This document shows positions 11,069-23,462 of a stretch of DNA of 64,000 bases, one piece after another; within the stretch, counting starts at the first letter, position 1, and every line of letters begins with the position of its first letter. Made by a program: the position numbers and the translations under genes. This DNA comes from Codonopsis lanceolata (taxonomy: Eukaryota; Streptophyta; Magnoliopsida; Asterales; Campanulaceae), in NCBI GenBank assembly GCA_013146195.2, contig CM028377.1, positions 178,972,465 to 179,036,464 of the forward strand. Direction: 5' to 3'. Below the pieces are notes generated by a model. The model did not search any database, was not told the origin of the DNA, and worked only from the letters and a program-made list of their open reading frames with translations.

Positions 11069-12329
11069 AAAGGAATTTAGTCCCTAAATTCATACCGGAA
11101 TCATCAAATAGGAAAGGGTATCTATCTTTCATATCGACCTCGGTTTCCCAAGTAGCTTCCTCAATGTCGTGGTTCTTCAAGCAAGACATGTACACCTTCC
11201 TACTCAAGGCATCGGCAACAACATTAGCCTTCCCCGGATGATACAAGATAGTACAGTCGTGATCTTTAAGCTTCTCCATCCATCGTCTCTGTTGCATGTT
11301 CAACTCCTTCTGCGAAAAGAGATACTTCAAACTCTTGTGATCAGTGAATATCTCAAACTTAGCTCCATAGAGATAATGTTTCCACTTATGAAGTGCAAAT
11401 ATGATGGCGGCCAACTCGAGATCATGCATCGGATAATTCTGCTCATGAGGTGATAGCTTCCTCGAAGCATAGGCAATGACTCTCCCATTCTGCATAAGCA
11501 CGCAACCCAAACCTTCTAGTGAAGTGTCGCTATAAATAACAAAGTTCTCCGAACCACTAGGCAATGCTAAGATAGGAGCTGTAGTCAACCTTCTCTTCAA
11601 TACTTGAAAACTGGCCTCGCATTTATCACTCCATATAAAAGAAGAATTCTTCTGTGTCAGTTTAGTCATCGGAGTAGCGATCTTCGAAAACCCCTCAATA
11701 AATCTACGGTAATAACCTGCCAAGCCCAAGAAACTACGGACTTCGGTCACCGTACTAGGCGTCTTCCACTTACTAATCGCCTCAACCTTAGATGGATCCA
11801 CTGCTATACCATCACTAGACACCACGTGTCCTAGAAAAGCAACATGTTCCAGCTAGAAAGCACACTTACTGAACTTAGCATAAATTTTCTTCTCACGCAA
11901 GATCGAAAGGACCTCTCTCAAGTGAATCTCATGCTCCTCTCGCGACTTCGAGTACACGAGGATATCATCAATAAACACAACCACAAAGCAATCAAGGTAT
12001 TCGTGAAACACCCTATTCATTAAATCCATAAAGACTACAGGTGCATTTGTCAAACCAAAAGGCATAACCACGAATTCATAATGGCCATAACGTGTACGAA
12101 AGGCTGTCTTTGGAACATCCTTTGCACGAACTCGCAACTGATAATAGCCACTCCTCAAGTCGAACTTGGAATAAACAACTGAGCCTCGAAGTTGATCAAA
12201 GAGATCATCAATGTGTGGCAAGGGATACCGATTCTTGATAGTAACCTGGTTCAACTGTCGATAGTCTATGCAAAGCCGTAAATTACCATCCTTCTTTCTC
12301 ACAAACAACACCGGTGCACCCCACTGCAC
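11067..12329 (-). pseudogene. Chromovirus pol: RT and RNase H fused to chromodomain tail
   Basis: One 421-codon frame interrupted by a single TAG at 11853-11855, where the family has Trp. RT: GAPVLFVRKKDG, CIDYRQLN, MPFGLTNAP and the catalytic FIDDILVYS, then LGHVVS and FLGLAGYYRRFI. RNase H: IYSDTSLEGLG, YASRKLSPHEQNYP, LELAAI, TDHKSLKYLF and GKANVVADALSRK. The frame then jumps straight to KNHDIEEATWETE and FLFDD, the chromodomain-like C-terminus of integrase. The zinc-binding and DDE parts of integrase are cleanly missing yet the frame is kept. The stop codon is followed at once by the polypurine tract. Confidence 0.85.
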
Positions 12330-12640
12330 GGAGACACACTCGGTTTATTAAACTCCCTATCTGGAAGTTCTTGCAACTGTTCTTTCAACTCTCTCAACTC
12401 CGCTGGAGCCATTCTGTAAGGCGCTCTAGATATAGGCGAAGTCCCTGGCAAAAGCTCAATGCAAAACTCTAACTCTCGGTCGGGAGGCAAAGCATAATCG
12501 GTAGAAAAGACATCTGGAAATTCATTAACTACCGGAACATCTTTTAATTTAGCAGTCGAGACACTAGTATCAAGCACACAAGCTAAATACCCCGTGCAAC
12601 CCCGAGATAAGAGTTGTCTAGCCCGTAAAGCAGAAATAAC
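12330..12640 (-). pseudogene. Chromovirus protease-RT linker remnant
   Basis: A different minus frame (open 12299-12790) reads ALRARQLLSRGCTGYLA, NEFPDVFSTDY, LPPDRELEFCIELLPGT and ISRAPYRMAPAELRELKEQL, the conserved stretch just before the RT fingers in Tekay-type pol. A frameshift near 12330 separates it from the RT frame. Upstream of about 12640 homology stops abruptly; the protease DxG region and gag are absent. Confidence 0.75.
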
Positions 12641-14303
12641 AACTGTGGCGACTTGACCCAGATTCTGGAACGGAATCCCAAAGTCGTGTCGCAAGGACAA
12701 GGAAAGAAGAGGACAAGCACTTGCAAAATAGTAGTGCGAGTCGGACAGTTGAGCTAACGAGCTCAACAAAGGTAGAGAAGTCGTATACAAAAATACGGGT
12801 CACGAAGAAACGAATCTACGGAAGCGGTAGGGGAAAGAAATACTTAAATATCATCTCCAATCAATTCCAAAGTCGAGTCATCTTGACTCTTGACGGGGTT
12901 CAAGGACATTATCGAGGCTTACAAAGTTCCAACAAACGTGGACATTGAGGTGAAAATTCCACTTTATCAACTACACAGGTGATTCGTATGCATGTGCAAT
13001 AGTTGCACCGAACTAACAAACTTTCCAACAAAGAGTTTTCCGGGGTAACTAAATTATTCCGGTCACAACATGAATCTCTAGGGTCTAACGCCCTTACACT
13101 AAAATCAAGTAGTCAATCATCATGGACCACATATTCGCCTTTCAAAGAAGACATTCAATACCATGTAATTCATCCGATCATGTCACAGGTTCAATTTATT
13201 CATAGCATGATTTCAATATACACGTTGCACATATTTGCACAAGCAAAACAAGATACCAATTTCAATTTCATTCCAGTTGGTAACGGGTTCAGTCAATTCC
13301 TATATCATATTATACCATTCTAATTCTCCGGCGAATACCTCTTGATAATCAAGTCAAGGGCCCTCTGAAGTGACTTCAAAAGCTTTCGTCGTATAGGATA
13401 CGGGAGAGGTTGCAAATCACATAAGAGCATCCTTTATGAAGGTCTCATGCACATATAATATAGTTACATATAGGCATGGAAATCAATATCATATACATAG
13501 TATTTTAATCTACTATACAAGTATACCAAGTATGGAACATTCATACCCTTAACAATCCACTAATGATAGATAAATTATTTTACACAATGTTAACACTCTA
13601 TTAACGTATTAGTCAAATAACGATCCAAGACAATAACTTAATAATCTTTGGCTAGCAAATAGTTATTAACTAGTAGACCTCAAATCACTATGGGTCAAGT
13701 CGTAAACAAGTTGACGATTAATCCAATCATAGGTCATGCGATCACCTATCGGGTACTCACCAAGTCTCAACTTGAAACCACAACCATACCTTGATTATTA
13801 GGGTATCCCTTCAATCTCAATAACGAGCGGGAAAGAGTCCTCCAATTTCCGACACTAGGCGGCCAAGCACTCACGATTAGGTACTACAGTAGATATATAT
13901 ACTTATGTAGAAATCACGGAATACACTAGGTACTACGGGAGGCTTAGCCACGCCGCTCAAGAAGGTGTAACAACACTAATGGACACCACGACGATCACGC
14001 TCGGGATCGACAACCTGAGCTTATTTGGTCACTCACAACGGACAAGAAACAATAGCTCTACAAAGCGACAAAGAACATACACTCTTGGTATAGCTGCAGC
14101 TTAAAAGCAACATAGGAGGAATATGATACTCCTGACACAAGCTTACACTCACGACAATCTAGACCAAATCGAACTTAGTACTCCAAGTCCTATACTTGTA
14201 CAAAAGAACATGCCGAATAGGCACTAACAAGAACACTCGACGGTAATTACTCGACGACAACCCAAACCCAGCAAAGGCCATGGAACCTATCCTGGCTTAT
14301 AGC
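12641..14303 (-). other. Non-coding internal leader of chromovirus 1
   Basis: Occupies the place of gag and protease without recognisable coding. The part nearest the PBS (about 13320-14303) aligns with 22455-23462 of chromovirus 2 (shared CCTCTTGATAATCAAGTC, GACTTCAAAAGCTTTCGTC, GCATCCTTTAT). The two elements thus share an untranslated leader as well as pol. The frame 13003-13323 (plus) has no recognisable content. Confidence 0.5.
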
Positions 14304-14323
14304 TAACATAGGCTCTGATACCA
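14304..14323 (-). other. Primer-binding site, tRNA-iMet type
   Basis: Minus-strand TGGTATCAGAGCCTATGTTA, complementary to the 3' end of plant initiator tRNA-Met. It is separated from the LTR by two bases (14324-14325). Confidence 0.85.
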
Positions 14324-14325
14324 AA

Positions 14326-14568
14326 TGTGGCGACCCCGACCCCCGGACCTGAGATGGGACCGCGGATCGGACCGCCAAACGAGAGAGAGACAAGAAACAA
14401 GGATCATGCAAGGACTCGAATAATTTTAAAACTGACGTGACGCAACAGTTCAGTCACAACAGAACTCGACACTAAAGGTTGGTGTATAAAAATCATTTCA
14501 CCTGATAAAACAGTTAATAGGACAAGAAGATAAATAAGAGCTAAAAGGATGCTCAGCGGAAGTCTATA
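14326..14568 (-). repeat. Truncated 5' LTR of chromovirus 1
   Basis: Matches 8643-8885 nearly perfectly from TGTGGCGACC through GCGGAAGTCTATA, then stops at 14568. The next base begins unrelated sequence of the opposite-orientation LTR fragment. About 90% of this LTR is missing. Confidence 0.8.
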
Positions 14569-16136
14569 TTTAACGCCCCATATTCTTGCATGTGCATCGT
14601 ATGCTTGTCTTCTTGATTTCTTGTTGATTGTGAGCATGTTTACTTGGTTATAAGTGTTTTAGAATCATTCATAAATCATTCTTGAAGTTCTTAACATGTT
14701 TAGAATCGCGTAAGTTTGTTTGTTGAATCGCCGGTTCGATCGTTTTGATTTTGGCCTTAGCGATTCCCCTCGTTGCTCGTATTTGCTCCTATTTCGTCGT
14801 ACGAAGTGTTCATTGAGTTCTTGGCTTTATATTCAGGTCTTAACCATGTTGAAACAAGTCTTTTTCATGTCCAAGATATCCTCGTTTGAATGGTGTTTGA
14901 TTGTAGTTTGATTCGTTGATCATTCGTCGCGTGGTTCGCGCCTTGTTCTATCTTGTTCCGGGAGTTGTTCGGGTGTGTTTCCGACTCGTTTTGAGTAGGG
15001 TTAGACCTTAGAATGGTTGCCCATAAGTTTGAGATCATTTAGGACAAGTTTAGACCAAGTTTTAGAGGTTCTGGAGCCGAGGCGGCCGCATGGCACCTTG
15101 CGAGGCGCCCGCCTCAAATGCAGGGAGCAATTACAAAATGGACTGAACTTGGAAGAAGCCTCAGCAAATGAGGCGCCCGCCTGGGCTTGCTTGAGGCACC
15201 CGCCTCAACCCCTGGTTGTGGAATTACGGGATTTTCCCCTGTTTTGAGTTATGACGTGAAATGCCTATCCTACCCTCATTAAACCCCCTCTAAACCCTTC
15301 CTAACCACCCACCCTTAGTCCTAATCATGTCCTAACACTAATTAGAAGTTAATTTAGGTTGGTTTAGTGTTTGATCACTCCCTAATTTCCACTAATTGCA
15401 CTTGAGAAATTCCTCTTGTACCCTTCTCTTGTTGGAGGTATAAATACCAAACCTTGACCAATTTTCAGTAAAGTCTCTCATTTGTTCATCCTATTCTTAC
15501 ACATTAGAGAGAGAGAGAGTTGGGGGCTTGAGTTTTGAGCCCTAGTTCTTCTTCTTCCTTCGATCTACAAGGATTCCACCGTTCGATTGCCGCCAAACCT
15601 TGGATTCTTGACGTGTGCGACGAAAGGAACGACTTCACCGTTTAGATTTTGATTCTCTTGAGTTTTCACTCAAGCTAGGTAAGTTACTCTTCTTCTTCTT
15701 AGCTCTCATTGACCCTAAGGAAACAAAGTCTATGATGTATGAGGTCAATGAGGACACATAATTGCTTCCTATGCCTTCCATTTGAATTTTAAATGTATGA
15801 TTTTGCTAGGAGCATGTCTAGGTGGATTTCTTGCCTTTGAGAGTTTAAATTACTCTTTCATTATGTTAATTGAGGTCTTGAACATGTTAGAAATATGTAG
15901 TATGTTTGTTGATGAAAGTGATATTAATTGGGAATGCCCTAAATTATGCCTATGTGATATGTGTGAAAATTGTTATGGGTTATATCCTTAATATTGGACT
16001 ATATAAGGAACATGAATTACATTGAAATGTTTTGGGTGAATTTATATCCTTGTTGAACTTAGAAGTGACCTAGGTTGGGTTGTGAAGCATATAGCTTCAT
16101 TTTCCCCAAAATTGGGAATTTAGAGAAGAGACTCAA
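14569..16136 (+). repeat. LTR-like fragment, plus orientation, with promoter
   Basis: Non-coding sequence laid out like a chromoviral LTR: U3-like DNA, three to four copies of a GAGGCGCCCGCCTC word (15079-15206), TATAAATA at 15439-15446, a CT-rich transcribed-leader-like stretch (15530-15660), and a splice-donor-like GCTAGGTAAGTT at 15674-15685. It is wedged between the broken 5' LTR of chromovirus 1 and the start of chromovirus 2. The family is inferred from style and words shared with the LTR at 63362; the borders are only those of its neighbours. Confidence 0.5.
15439..15446 (+). promoter_or_regulatory. TATA box of the LTR-like fragment
   Basis: TATAAATA preceded by GGAGG and followed by ACCAAACC. 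It lies about 230 bp downstream of the inverted-repeat cluster and 90 bp upstream of a GA repeat and CT-rich leader. Confidence 0.55.
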
Positions 16137-19100
16137 TGTGACGACCCGACCCGGACCCCGAGATGGAATCACAAGTGAAGTCGTCCAAATAGGACAACAA
16201 TACATGCAAAGACTCGCTTTAGAAAACGACGTGACGCAACATTTTAGTTGAAGCGCGACTCGGCACCAAAAGGTCCGGAAATTTTTAAAACTTTTAAACC
16301 TGATATAACAATTAAGACAATTATACCAAATCATCGGCGACTTACTACCGGAACCCAACAACTACAGTTCATGCAAATATACCTCGACGGCTATAACATG
16401 CCTTGAGAAACAACATAAACAAATAAGAGCTAAAGTAATGCTCGGAAGATTTAAAAACGTGAACAAACTACATCTATACAAGGCTCGGCGTACATGCGCC
16501 AAGCACTCAAAATAGGATACAAGTATAGACATAAATACAACAAAACCATATTCCCAAAGCAAAGTCTAAATGACTTGCTAATCCCAACGTCCTTACAAAA
16601 GAGAACAAAATAAGGACATCTAATAACCACAACCTCGTCGCGTGAGATCACGGACAAGCACGAACCCTGCTACGCCTCAACGAGCGGTACCTGAACGGCT
16701 CGGATCTAAAGCAGTAAAAGGGAGGGGTAAGTCATAAAGACTTTGTGAGTTAACAATTATGCATGTCATGGCATCATGCAAAGATACATATCAAGATATC
16801 ATTTTTAATATCAAGTCAATCAAAGCGTTCATTTAATAAACACTTAAAACACATATCCATGGTAGCACATTGTTTCACATAAGTGCTATAAAGGTAAACC
16901 ACATACAAGGAGGATAGGATATGAAACCGATGCCGCTACGTAGCTCCTGCATATACAGCGTTAACATTCGTGCCAATGATACCCGTGATGAGTGTATCAA
17001 AGTATCGAGTTCTCTACTCGAGTACCGAGTTCTCTACTCGGGTACCAAGCTCTCTCCTTGGTACTTAGACCTTCCAATGTGCTCTCTTGGTTACAGCAAA
17101 GGTGCTACTTCCCCACTGTGGCCAACAGTGGAGGCGTGTGTGATAAAAACCCGGTATAACAATCCATCACTATCACGAGTCCCATAACTCGTGACGGCGA
17201 TGCATTGTCACACCAACGACTCAATCAAATATGCCAGCTGGACTAATGCAATGCCAAGTAGATGTTTACTCGTCATGAGATCTCAAATAAGGAACAAGTA
17301 GTTGTTTACTCACTTAAGGAATCACACAAGAATTCGACAAGAGCGAATTCAACATGTCAAATAGATTCATTATTCTACAACATGCTCTCAATCATGCATT
17401 TACTTCACACGATCACATAAATCACATAAGAACTCGATTGAGTCTTATAAGCACACATATCAAATATGCCCTTCAATCCATCCCAAAGTCACGTAAGCTA
17501 ATTCATTAGTCTAACGCACTAAATTCATCATGTCAAATAGATATATCATTCTATAACATGCTCTTCGATCATGCATTTACTTAACATAATCACACAAACC
17601 ACATAAGAACTCGATTGATTCTTACAAGCACACATACATCAAGGCATACTCATCAATCCATCTCAAAGTATCGTAAGCTAATTCATTAGTCTAACGAACT
17701 ACATTCGTCGTAGGGATTGATTGTGGAGTCGTTATTGTTCATAACTCCCTAAATTCAACTCCGTGAGTTTTACTACAATTAAACCAAGAAGAGTATTGAT
17801 ACTATATGTATCACATTGCCTTCTCCTAAGTTCTCCGCTCATTTAGAACTTGATAACTAAGCCGCTCATGTTCTCGAACTAGCCTAAAACACAATCTCGA
17901 GTTTCAAACCCTAGTTTCGGTGATTTTGTTAAACCTTGAATTGAACCGAATTCTTTCACAAGAGTTATTCCCAAGCTTAATACAAACAACATTCATGCTT
18001 TAATAAATGTCAAAATCATAACTTCATAGAGATTTCATAAAATCATACTCACATTTTATATGTTGAATTGAAGGTTGTGTCTTCACAAAAGATGTTCACA
18101 ATCAACATTAAAACAACTATAATGAAGGGGTCATGCTATTTTATTTAACATGAAAATCTCAGGAATTGTCACTCACCTTAGTCCTATGATTAATGGAGGA
18201 AAGGTTGATTAAAGAGAGGATTGGTGTAGAGATGATCAAGAGCTTCGATTTGGCGGTCTCGGTTCGACAATCGGACCACCGGATCTTCGGGAAATGGTCC
18301 TTCAACCTAGGGTCTCCTCCATGGACGAAATTTGAAGCTCAACCTCTGATTCTCTGGTTTTAGATCAACAACAATGGCTGAAGGTCTGATTTTGTGTTTA
18401 TATATCTCCCTAGAAGACCCCAATCCAAGTGATGGATGTTATAAGGCTTCTAATTGGTCAAGGAATGTGAGCCATGGATAAGCAATGATCCAAGGGTTCA
18501 CAAGAGTCCTAGAAGAGTCAACAAAGGTGGCTGAGAGTGCCCAAGGTCGGCCAAGGGGCAAGGGTTCAAGAGTCATTAGCCAAATCCACTCAAAACTCAC
18601 AAATGCAGAAAACTGACAACAGACAGTCAATCTTGTAAAATCGACCATATAATAGCTCACACCTCCAAATGAGGTGATTATTGATGTTTATGAAACTAGA
18701 CTCTTTAAACTATAGTTTAGCCTTTTAAATTACTCAATTTGGACTTATATTCATCAAAATATGGCTACTACAAGTTCAAGTACAGAAGCTGATTTCCTGA
18801 AAACAGAATTCTGGCACAGCCGTAAGTCAAGACCTAAATGAGGTACTTATACACCTTGGAAAAATACCATATTTTACAGGAGTATACTAACATATGTAGG
18901 TAGAACATACTAAAGTTTTAGAAAATTCTCTTTAGTAGATTGGTACCAGAATTTTCCCGAAGTTCGCCCAAAAACCGGACTGAATCTGTGAAGTAATAAG
19001 TTGATCATCTTATTTCCAAATGCAACCAATCTATGAACATGTATAAGGCTTGTTTAAATATGGTTATGGCTTGTATTCAAGGCCTAGAACTCAACCGAAC

Positions 19101-19456
19101 TTCTCTCGACGAAATGAAGGCAATACAAGCAATGATGTTAAACCACAAAACACAACCGAAGCAACGAAGCTTCTAAACTCCCAACCAAGCATGAAACAAC
19201 TAAGATGAACATTGTAAATCTTGTATGCAAGGTATTTAAGACTCTCATGAGACTTATTAAGGTGCTAACACGTTAATACGAACACCCAAAACAACAACAA
19301 CAAGGCATGCAACGCATGGAAGACCATTACTCTATTATGATCTTAACCAATTCAATGCCAACATGATATGAATGAAATGAAGTCTCAAATATGTAAAGAC
19401 ATATTATAAACATGTTATAATGATGACAAACATGAAATGGGGTTTGGGTTCTCACA
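16137..19456 (-). repeat. 3' LTR of chromovirus 2 (3.3 kb)
   Basis: Plus-strand start TGTGACGACCCGACCCGG and end GGGTTCTCACA, directly followed by the polypurine tract. A minus-strand TATATAAA lies at 18397-18404, with a splice-donor-like AAGGTGAGTG (minus) at 18171-18180, in the same relative place as in chromovirus 1. Short tandem hairpin words (CGAGTTCTCTACTCG) occur at 17006-17062. No coding. Confidence 0.8.
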
Positions 19457-19469
19457 TCCTCCCCCACTT
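19457..19469 (-). promoter_or_regulatory. Polypurine tract, chromovirus 2
   Basis: Element-sense AAGTGGGGGAGGA next to the LTR start, identical to that of chromovirus 1. Confidence 0.75.
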
Positions 19470-22330
19470 AAAGGAATTTAGTCCCTAAATTCATACCAGA
19501 AATCTCGAACAAGTAAGGGTGTCTCTCCCTTATTTCACTCTCAGTCTCCCATGTGGCTTCCTCAATATTATGATTCTTCCACAAGACCTTCACTAAAGGA
19601 ATCCGCTTGGTCCTCAAGACTCGCTCCTTGGCATCAAGGATCCTCACCGGTTTCTCAACGTAAGAAAGATCGGGCTCAAAGGTAATCTCCTCATAAGTAA
19701 GGACATGTGACTCGCCCGCAAGTACTTACGAAGCATGGAAACATGAAACACATCATGGACACCGATATAGACGGTGATAACGCAAGTCTATAAGCCAAAG
19801 AACCAATCCGCTCTAATATCTCGAACGACCAATAAACCGGGAGAAAGCTTCCCTTTCTTCCCAAACCGCTTAGTACCGCCGGGCGATACCTTCCTGAACA
19901 CAAAGTCACCAACCCGAAACTCGAGATCTCGCCTCCGGTTGTCGCCGTAGCTTTGTCGCCTACTCGAGCCGTAAGCAATCTGCCTCTAATCAGCTTCACA
20001 CTCTCAGCTGATTGTTGCACCATCTCCGAACCCCATAATCTAGCCTCACCAACCTCATCCCAGCGAAATCGGTGATCGACACTTACGCCCATACAATGCC
20101 TCGACGGCGCCATCTCAATGCTCGATCGATAATCGTGTTATTATACGCAACTCGCCAACGGTAGATGTGAATCCCAACTACCCTTAAAATCCATATCACA
20201 CGCACGTAGCATATCCTCCAAGATCAGATCAATCGCTCCGATCGACCATCGATGGATGAAACGCCAGACTCGAAATTCGCCATCCAAAGCCTCCCTCGCA
20301 AAGAATGCCGTAACCTAGAAGTAAACTGGGGTCTCTATCGACACAATGCTATCAGTACACCATATAGTCTCACAATCTCCTGAATGTACAATGCTGCCAA
20401 CTGACTCAAACTGTAGGAAATCGCAATAGGGATAAAATGAAAAGACTTAGTCAACCTATCAACGATAACCCAAACTGCATCAAAGCATCTACGAGTACGT
20501 GGCAACCCTGAAACAAAATCCATGGTGATATGCTCCCACTTCCACTCCGAAATCTCAAGTGGATGAAGCAAACCTGTGTCTCGGTGCTCACTTAACCCGT
20601 CACACGTCAAACATCTCGAAACATACTCACCTATCTCCTCTTCATACCATTCCACCAAAATCGCCTCTTCAAGTCACGGTACATCTTAGTACTACCCTAG
20701 ATGTATCGTATATCGGGCCTTGTGAGCCTCATCAAGAACCATACGCTTCACTTCATCGAAGAAGGAACGCAAATCCTACTCGAACGCCAAGATCCCATCA
20801 TCGCTTATCGCGAACTCGGTGTATTATTCTCACTCAATCCTCGATAATCTTCATCAAATTCGATCAAGAGCTTGAGCTTCCTTGATCCACCCAAACAATA
20901 CTAGTGTAGCACGAGCACTAGCAAAGAGAACACTATGCTTGCAACAACACAGACTTCATTCACGACATCCTCGAGCATCTTCCATTCCTCTGCCTCATAT
21001 TTAACTCCTTTGGGAGAAAAGGTATTTCGCACTCTTGTGATCCGTATACCCCTCAAACTTAGCTCCATAAAGATAGTGTTTCCACTTGTGAAGCGTAAAG
21101 ATAATAGCTGCCAACTCAAGATCATGAGTCGGATAATTCTGCTCATACGGTGACAACTTCCTAGAAGCATAGGCAATAACCTTGCCGTTCGCATAAGCAC
21201 ATAACCCAAGCCTTCCACTTGGTAACAAACCTCAACTTCGATGGATCCACCGTGATACCATCACTAGACACAACATGCCCAAGAAAAGCAACTTGTTCTA
21301 GCCGTAAAGCACACTTGCTAAATTTAGCAAAAGTCAAGCTTTCTTACGCAATACAAGAAGAACCTCTCTCAAATGATGCTCATGCTCCTCTCGTGACTTC
21401 GAGTACACAAGGATATCATCAATGAACACCACTACAAAACAATCAAGGTACTCATGAAATACCCTATTCATCAAGTCCATCAAAACGGCAGCGCGACCAA
21501 ACGGCATCACAACAAACTCATAATGGCCATAACACGCATTTAAAGGCCGTCTTCTGACACCCTCCACGCGAACCCTCAACCGGTGGTAACCACTCCTCAA
21601 GTCTAACTTGAAAACACAACACTCTCAAGCCGATCAAAGAGATCATCAATGTGGGTAATGGGTACTTATTCTTTATAGTAACCTCGTTCAACCGACGATA
21701 GTCAATGCATAACCACAAACTACCATCCTTTCTTTCACAAACAAAACCGATGCACCCCACTGAGACACACTCGGTTTAAAAACTTCTATCAAGCAGCTCC
21801 TCGCAATCGCTCCTTCAACTCTCTCTCAACTCACTGAGCCATCCTATAAGGTGCTCGAGAGATAGGTGAAGTACCGGCAATAACTCAATGCAAAACTCTA
21901 ACTCTGGCCGGGAGGTAATGCATAATCGAAAAGACATCCGAAATTCATTAACTACCGAAACTTCACTAACAATTAGAACTTCTTACAATAGAAGTAGGCA
22001 TGCTAGTCTCAAGTACACAAGTAATATACCCAAGACACCCCGAGATAGAAGTTTTCTAGCCCATAAAGCGTAAATAACATGTATACCTCTCATAGTATGA
22101 TCGCCCATAAACACAAACTCCGAATTCCGGCATGGCAAAAGTAACCCTCTTGCGACGGCAATCTACTAAAGCATGGTAAACACATAGCCAATCCATTCCC
22201 AATATCACATCGAAATCCCGGATAGGCAATACTACCAAACCCGCATGCAAAACTCGATCACAAACAAGTACATCACAACCCCTATAAACCTCGACGCAAG
22301 CATAATCACCCAACCTGTAGACACCTCAAG
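19470..22330 (-). pseudogene. Chromovirus 2 pol remnants (PR-RT-RH-IN-chromo)
   Basis: From right to left: protease with DFDVILGMDWL and VDCRRKRVTF (22056-22313); linker; RT with CIDYRRLNEVTIKNKYPLP, HYEFVVMPFG and FIDDILVYSKSREEH (21334-21760); a gap of roughly 90 residues; RNase H with YASRKLSPYEQNYPTHDLEL and TDHKSAKYLF (20901-21228); integrase with WKWEHITMDFVSGLP and VDRLTKSFHFIP (20335-20658) and its C-terminal part with EMVQQSAESVKLI and FEILERIGSLAYRLAL (19691-20113); chromodomain tail to 19470. Frames change repeatedly and several blocks are shortened. It cannot make a working polyprotein. Confidence 0.8.
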
Positions 22331-23462
22331 CACATAAGGCAACCGAGCAATACACATAAATTTCAATAAAATACGGTGCATAATATTTGCACCTTTATAG
22401 CAATACACCATTTATCGCTTCCCTACCTTTTGGTAATTGGTTTGGTCAATTTCAAATCTAATTTATACCATTCTAGTTCTCCGACGAAGACCTCTTGATA
22501 ATCAAGTCGTGGGCCCTCCGAAATGACTTCAAAAGCTTTCGTCAGAAAGGATGTGGGGTGTTCGTGAATCACATAAAAGCATCCTTTATATCGGTCTCAA
22601 GAATACAAATCATAAGCACATATAGGCATGGCATCAACATCATGCAACATAGTATATTAATTTACTATGTATGTAAACAAGATTTTGAAATATTCATACT
22701 ATTAACTACCTATCAATGGTAGATAAAACACATTATACAAGGCTAATACACTATCATTGTATTAGACTAATAAAGAGACAATACAACATTACACGCCACT
22801 AGGTGGCATATTCTTACTAACTAGTATACGACCAATCCTTATAAGTCAATCCGTATATGGGTCGACAACCAATCATCACGTGACCACCTAATGGCCAATC
22901 TCAATGTTCCAACATATCATGAGGAAATTTCTCCTTAATCAAGGTAGTCCCCCAAATACCCAAACACAAACATCGGGAAAGAGTTCTCAAATTCCCAGAC
23001 CAAGTAATACAAGAACTGGTGGTTAATTACTACCATAACTATCTACACCTGTATAGTAATCTATGAAATACTAATAGGTAACACGGGAGGTTTAACCACT
23101 CCGCTCTCAAAACGTATTACAACGAATTTTCGCCATAATGATTAACACGACGATCACCCTTGGGACCGACAATCTAGCTTTCGATTCCTAAAAATGGAAC
23201 AAGGAACAACAAATTTCTACTAAAACGCAAAGACTCCACTCTTGGTATAATCTGCAACTCATTAGCAGTATAGGAGAAATATAATACTCCTAGACACAAA
23301 CCTTCACTCACGGCAATCTAGAACAAACGAACTTAGTACTCCAAGTCGTATTCATTCTCGAAGAATCTGCCAATAAGGCATGATACGTAACACTCAATGT
23401 CAAGATTCACATGGGGAACCAACCCACTAGGCCATGGAACCTATCCGCCGGCCGATAGCTAA
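22331..23462 (-). other. Non-coding internal leader of chromovirus 2
   Basis: Aligns with the leader of chromovirus 1 (13320-14303). No gag-like frame is visible between protease and PBS, so the lack of gag is shared by both elements. Confidence 0.5.

Larger units (their letters stand above)
8643..14568 (-). mobile_element. Ty3/gypsy chromovirus 1 (Tekay/Del-like), non-autonomous
   Basis: Minus-strand element read right to left: truncated 5' LTR (14326-14568), iMet-type PBS (14304-14323), long non-coding leader, protease-RT linker and RT-RNase H (11067-12640), polypurine tract, full 3' LTR (8643-11055). The two LTR copies match almost base for base over the 243 shared bases, so insertion looks recent on the scale of this window. 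No gag frame is recognisable, protease is missing, and integrase is deleted except for its last residues. Mobility would depend on a relative. A target duplication cannot be tested because the 5' LTR is truncated. Confidence 0.85.

Noticed and set aside
14304..14323. tRNA gene fragment
   Set aside because: The tRNA-iMet match is limited to the 3' 18-20 bases next to an LTR, that is, a primer-binding site.
20559..20885. 108-codon plus ORF
   Set aside because: Opposite-strand shadow of the chromovirus 2 integrase.
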